A DNA stretch of 64,000 nt. Source: Bacillota bacterium (lineage in GTDB: Bacteria > Bacillota > Clostridia > Christensenellales > UMGS416). A program made the translations under genes and the position numbers. Positions 60,946 through 64,000 of the stretch are shown here, in pieces. The stretch's first letter is position 1; every line of letters starts with the position of its first letter. Location: contig JAEZSE010000021.1 of assembly GCA_023421955.1 (NCBI GenBank), positions 18,591-82,590 on the forward strand. The letters are read 5' to 3'. Under the pieces are notes generated by a model. It was not told the origin of the DNA, did no database searches, and worked only from the letters and a program-made list of their open reading frames with translations.

Positions 60946-61776
60946 ATGAGCAAGAAAGATATTCTGAATCTAAGCGATCTTGCAGGCTATGAGCGCCTTT
61001 ACAAAACGCTGCTCCGGGATGGCGAACTCACGAGACGCCTGAAAGGAAGGATGCATGAATGGTACTGCGCCAATATCGAGGCATATAACTCACGATACAG
61101 CGAGAAAATCAAGCACATCGACGAGGTCGACTTCGGCTGGCGCATGGAGAGCTCCAAGGCGCAGCCTTACCGGACAACAATTCAACTCTGCAAGGCGCTC
61201 GATCTGCTCGTATGGAACGTAGCCGACAAGGAGCCGTACATCGAATCTAACAATGATCTGTACGATATCGGCAGGACATACGCGGAAGAGTTCCGCATGC
61301 AGCATGGCTACAGCATCCGCGATTCCATCACCACCTATGAGCTGTGTGAGGATACCCTGAACCCTGTCCACGAACCGGACACCGAGTTCAACCCCGCCGT
61401 CATGCAACGGCTCGAAAATGGCAAGCCCCAACTCGTCTACATCTGCGCTCCGCTACGAGGCGATGTTATGGCGAACGTGGAATTTGCTCGACAAAAGGCC
61501 AAAGAAGTGTTCGACGCCGGCGACATTCCAATTTGTCCGCACCTGATGTTCCCGCCCATTGCGGACCCCGACAATCCTGAGCAGGACCTAAGCGCCCTGG
61601 AAATGTGCCTGAAAATGATCGGGCGATGCCACCGGATGCATGTTTACGGCGCCGAATGGACAGAAGGCATGTGGCAGGAAATCCATCACGCGGAGCGGCT
61701 GAAAGTCCCCATCCATACCGATCAGAAGGAAATCGGTAAAACCAGGCCCAAACAAAAACCCGGCCCGTGCAGATAA
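60946..61776 (+). CDS. Protein with C-terminal DUF4406 (nucleoside deoxyribosyltransferase-like) domain
   Basis: A 276-residue protein. The C-terminal 120 residues (QLVYICAPLRGDVMANVEFA, CPHLMFPPIADPDNP, and RMHVYGAEWTEGMWQEIHHA) match DUF4406, related to nucleoside 2-deoxyribosyltransferases and SLOG proteins, common in phages and conjugative elements. The N-terminal 150 residues are of unknown fold. AAAGAGG precedes the ATG. It may sense or modify nucleotide metabolites. Confidence 0.8.
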   Translation: MSKKDILNLSDLAGYERLYKTLLRDGELTRRLKGRMHEWYCANIEAYNSRYSEKIKHIDEVDFGWRMESSKAQPYRTTIQLCKALDLLVWNVADKEPYIESNNDLYDIGRTYAEEFRMQHGYSIRDSITTYELCEDTLNPVHEPDTEFNPAVMQRLENGKPQLVYICAPLRGDVMANVEFARQKAKEVFDAGDIPICPHLMFPPIADPDNPEQDLSALEMCLKMIGRCHRMHVYGAEWTEGMWQEIHHAERLKVPIHTDQKEIGKTRPKQKPGPCR

Positions 61777-61813
61777 ACCGCACGGGCCTCTCCATTGAAA
61801 CGGAGGTGTTTGA

Positions 61814-62086
61814 TTGAGCGATAAACCCAAGATGCAGCTCCTGGGCCACGATGGAAATATCTTTGCTATCCTGGGCCACGCTTCAGCATTGCTCAGAGAG
61901 GCCGGGCAGAGCAGCCAGGCGAAGGAGATGCGCGAGCGCGTCACCAGCTCCAGCAGCTATGACGAGGCCCTGTGCATCGTCAGCGAGTATGTGGAAACGG
62001 AGCTGTCCATATCCGAGCGGATGGCTCCGGGATCTGCCGGCCAATCCACAAAGCGGAAGGAGAAACATGATCATCATGAACGATAA
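61814..62086 (+). CDS. Small conserved protein of conjugative elements
   Basis: A 90-residue protein with LLGHDGNIFAILGHASALLR followed by SSYDEALCIVSEYV, a pattern seen in small proteins of clostridial conjugative elements. Function unknown. The TTG start at 61814 has GGAGGTG upstream. The stop lies within the start region of the DNA methyltransferase gene. Confidence 0.68.
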   Translation: MSDKPKMQLLGHDGNIFAILGHASALLREAGQSSQAKEMRERVTSSSSYDEALCIVSEYVETELSISERMAPGSAGQSTKRKEKHDHHER

Positions 62087-62819
62087 CCAGAACGGAGATA
62101 TCTGGAGCATTCTCCACGGAGATGCGCTCAGGATGCTCCAGGATTTTGAACCCAATACCTTTGACGCCTTGATCACCGATCCGCCCTACGCCTCGGGCGG
62201 GCGAACGCAGACTGAAAAAAACATGTCCACCGCCAAGAAGTATTCCAGCATGGGTGACAACGCGCCGCCGCCCTTTGACGGCGACAGCAAGGACCAGCGG
62301 AGCTGGACGCGTTGGGCCGCAGAATGGCTGTCCGATGCCCGCCGCATCTGCAGGGAAGGCGCGCCGGTCTGTATGTTCATCGACTGGCGACAGCTTCCCG
62401 CCGCAAGCGACGCCCTGCAGTGGGCCGGGTGGACCTGGCGCGGAACCGCTGTGTGGGACAAGGGGAATTCCAGGCCACAGAAGGGTCGCTTCCGCCAGCA
62501 GTCCGAATACATCATATGGGGATCGAATGGCAACCTTCCGGTCGACCGGCCCGTTCCCTGTCTGCCGGGAGTGTTTAAGTACGGTAACCCCCAAAAAAGA
62601 CTCCACCTCACGGAAAAGCCCCTGCAGCTCATGCGCGATATCGTGAAGATCACCGTCCCCGGCGGCCGTATCCTCGATCCTTTCGTCGGTTCCGGTACGA
62701 CCGTGCTTGCAGCGATTATTGAGGGGTATTCCGCCACAGGCATCGAGGTCACGGACAAGTACGCGCGGCTGGCAGTGGAACGAATCAGGGGGTACCTCGC
62801 GGAAAATGCCCTTTCGTGA
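62067..62819 (+). CDS. DNA methyltransferase with DPPY motif (N6-adenine or N4-cytosine type)
   Basis: A 250-residue enzyme. The catalytic motif DPPY (residues 38-41, LITDPPYASGG) precedes the SAM motif (ILDPFVGSGTTVLAAI), the beta-group order. The target-recognition region is central. Together with the C5 enzyme at 42610 it gives the element two DNA methyltransferases. The ATG at 62067 has AAGGAG four bases upstream and overlaps the previous gene. No restriction partner is visible. Confidence 0.9.
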   Translation: MIIMNDNQNGDIWSILHGDALRMLQDFEPNTFDALITDPPYASGGRTQTEKNMSTAKKYSSMGDNAPPPFDGDSKDQRSWTRWAAEWLSDARRICREGAPVCMFIDWRQLPAASDALQWAGWTWRGTAVWDKGNSRPQKGRFRQQSEYIIWGSNGNLPVDRPVPCLPGVFKYGNPQKRLHLTEKPLQLMRDIVKITVPGGRILDPFVGSGTTVLAAIIEGYSATGIEVTDKYARLAVERIRGYLAENALS

Positions 62820-62876
62820 TGGGAAGACGGCAACGATTGTAGTATAGTATTTTCTGCAGGGAGAGTTGATGAAGTG

Positions 62877-63725
62877 ATGCAAGGCGAGGAACTAACCCAG
62901 CTATATGAGAAAGCCGACCGGTATATGGCCAGGATCGATTCCGCATATCCGCTGACCGAGCGTGAGGCCAAAAACCTTGACGATTATTTCAAGATCGGGT
63001 TGACCTTTTCCAGCAATGCCCTTGAAGGGAACAAGCTGACCATCACCGAAACTAAGATTTTGCTGGAGGATGGACTTACCGTAGGAGGCAAGCCCATCCG
63101 CGATTATTACGAGGCAACGGGCCACTGCAAAGCATACGACTATATGCTTACGCTGGCGAAGGACCGCACTACGCCGCTCACGGAGGAACAGATACGAAAG
63201 CTCCATAAGCTCTTCTATTCCCTGGTGGACGAAAACAACGCCGGGGTATATCGCACGGAGCGCGTGTTTATTACAGGCACGGACTATACGCCGCCCGCAC
63301 CAGGCAAGGTACCAGCCGCTATGGAAAAGTACGTTGCGGACATGACCGCGCTGCGCGGCTCTGTGCATCCCATCGAATACGCGGCGCTGGTTCACAAGGG
63401 CCTGGTCGATGTGCATCCCTTCATCGACGGGAACGGCAGGACAACGCGCCTGCTTATGAATCTCGCTCTGGTACAGGCCGGTTACGGCATCGCCATCATC
63501 CCACCTGCGCGCCGTGGCGAGTACATCGATGCACTCCGAGCTTCACAGCGTGTGAAGAATCCAGATAATATACCCTTCCTCAGCCTCATCGCCGACTGCG
63601 TGATCGAGACGCAGAAGGATTATTGCCGACTGCTGGAATTGCCGGTTCGGGATGACGATGCTCAGGAACACGGCCAGGCAAAGGCCACGTCCAAAGCCAG
63701 AAAGCCAAAGGGTCAGGAACGATAA
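62877..63725 (+). CDS. Fic family protein with inhibitory motif
   Basis: A 282-residue Fic protein. The active-site motif HPFIDGNGRTTRLL is intact. The motif FSSNALEGN at the N-terminus fits the inhibitory [ST]xxxE[GN] of class II Fic proteins, so it is probably self-inhibited. Fic enzymes transfer AMP (or related groups) to targets. GTG at 62874 directly precedes the ATG used here. No separate antitoxin gene is adjacent. Confidence 0.92.
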   Translation: MQGEELTQLYEKADRYMARIDSAYPLTEREAKNLDDYFKIGLTFSSNALEGNKLTITETKILLEDGLTVGGKPIRDYYEATGHCKAYDYMLTLAKDRTTPLTEEQIRKLHKLFYSLVDENNAGVYRTERVFITGTDYTPPAPGKVPAAMEKYVADMTALRGSVHPIEYAALVHKGLVDVHPFIDGNGRTTRLLMNLALVQAGYGIAIIPPARRGEYIDALRASQRVKNPDNIPFLSLIADCVIETQKDYCRLLELPVRDDDAQEHGQAKATSKARKPKGQER

Positions 63726-63751
63726 TCAGCTCATTGTATATATGCAGTTAT

Positions 63752-63787
63752 GCGGGGAACGTGATCATGCACGTTCCCCGCTTTTAT
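63752..63787 (+). terminator. Terminator of the fic gene
   Basis: A 12-base-pair perfect stem (GCGGGGAACGTG / CACGTTCCCCGC) with an ATCATG loop, followed by TTTTAT. Confidence 0.9.
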
Positions 63788-63792
63788 CATTA

Positions 63793-63870
63793 CCAAGGTG
63801 TGTTCCTGACACCTTGGAGCCCTAAACCTCAATAGAACCGCCTCACAAGGTGTATCGTTGACACCTTGTG
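63793..63870. repeat. Two tandem palindromic sites before the last gene
   Basis: CCAAGGTGT-N7-ACACCTTGG (63793-63817) and CACAAGGTGT-N7-ACACCTTGTG (63844-63870), sharing the core CAAGGTGT-N7-ACACCTTG, 52 bases centre to centre. The second contains TTGACA. They look like operators or protein-binding sites for the following gene. Confidence 0.85.
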
Positions 63871-63885
63871 CAGAAAGGAGGCCCT

Positions 63886-64000
63886 ATGCAGGACGATTTT
63901 ATGAACCGCCTGGATGCGGAGTACAAGGCATATATCGCTGACATGACCAAGCAGTCCGGGGACTTGATCATTAAAAGAGCCGGAGAGATCGCCGGCATGA
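63886..64000 (+). CDS. N-terminus of an unknown protein (cut by window edge), DUF3848-like
   Basis: The first 38 codons are visible (MQDDFMNRLDAEYKAYIADM), starting seven bases after AAAGGAGG. The start resembles DUF3848 proteins of conjugative elements. The gene continues past the window, so it is not judged further. The tandem palindromes lie just upstream. Confidence 0.55.
   Translation, partial: MQDDFMNRLDAEYKAYIADMTKQSGDLIIKRAGEIAGM

Overview
The window looks like a chromosome segment of a moderately GC-rich, spore-forming Firmicute (Clostridia). Evidence is an alpha/beta-type small acid-soluble spore protein gene (18033-18212), strong AGGAGG ribosome binding sites, frequent TTG/GTG starts, lipoprotein signal peptides, and Firmicute families (YesL/DUF624, LytR-CpsA-Psr, DacF, clostridial three-gene glycerol-3-phosphate dehydrogenase, CvpA). 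I cannot name the species.

Positions 1 to about 35.8 kb are chromosomal. From left to right they hold truncated recG, a GH3 hexosaminidase lipoprotein, a beta-lactamase-fold hydrolase, a lytic transglycosylase, an SGNH hydrolase, an LCP protein, a luxE-luxC-dacF operon on the minus strand, two carbohydrate-active genes (a GH43-like propeller and a pectate-lyase-like beta-helix), a methyltransferase, an M20 amidohydrolase and a YesL protein. Next comes a tight cluster of SASP, methyltransferase, Hsp33, HEAT-like and NUDIX genes, followed by a GH31 glucosidase, the glpA-like/oxidoreductase/DUF1667 operon behind a leader terminator, a CHASE4-GGDEF-HD-GYP protein, small unknown proteins, ApbE, a DgkB-type lipid kinase, a DUF5711-like protein and CvpA. 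The segment ends with tandem tRNA-Thr(CGT) and tRNA-Pro(CGG) genes.

From about 35.9 kb to the right edge the gene content changes to that of an integrative conjugative element or large plasmid-like element. It begins with a replication and maintenance block: DUF3991/Toprim primase-like protein, SSB, ParB-like protein, DUF6674-like protein, ParM-like actin and a ParR-like partner. A C5-cytosine methyltransferase follows, then an amidoligase / 83-aa / gamma-glutamylcyclotransferase cassette. This runs directly into a Tad (type IVc) pilus operon: CpaB, CpaE-like, CpaF, TadB, TadC, a DUF6133-like pilin, DUF4320 and a TadE-like protein. Further right are an XRE regulator, a SLOG protein, a 1074-aa CARDB-repeat surface protein, a Spo0E-like peptide, a NYN protein in AT-rich DNA, a CpaA prepilin peptidase, MetK, an N6-type DNA methyltransferase, a Fic protein and the start of another gene. 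Relaxase, VirD4/VirB4 and integrase are not in the window, so the element must continue past the right edge and conjugation itself is inferred.

The most unusual ensemble is the mobile Tad pilus system. It has its own prepilin peptidase, a large repeat adhesin with a degenerate thioester-like domain, an embedded amidoligase/GGCT cassette, and accessory genes that could act on host physiology (Spo0E-like, MetK, Fic).
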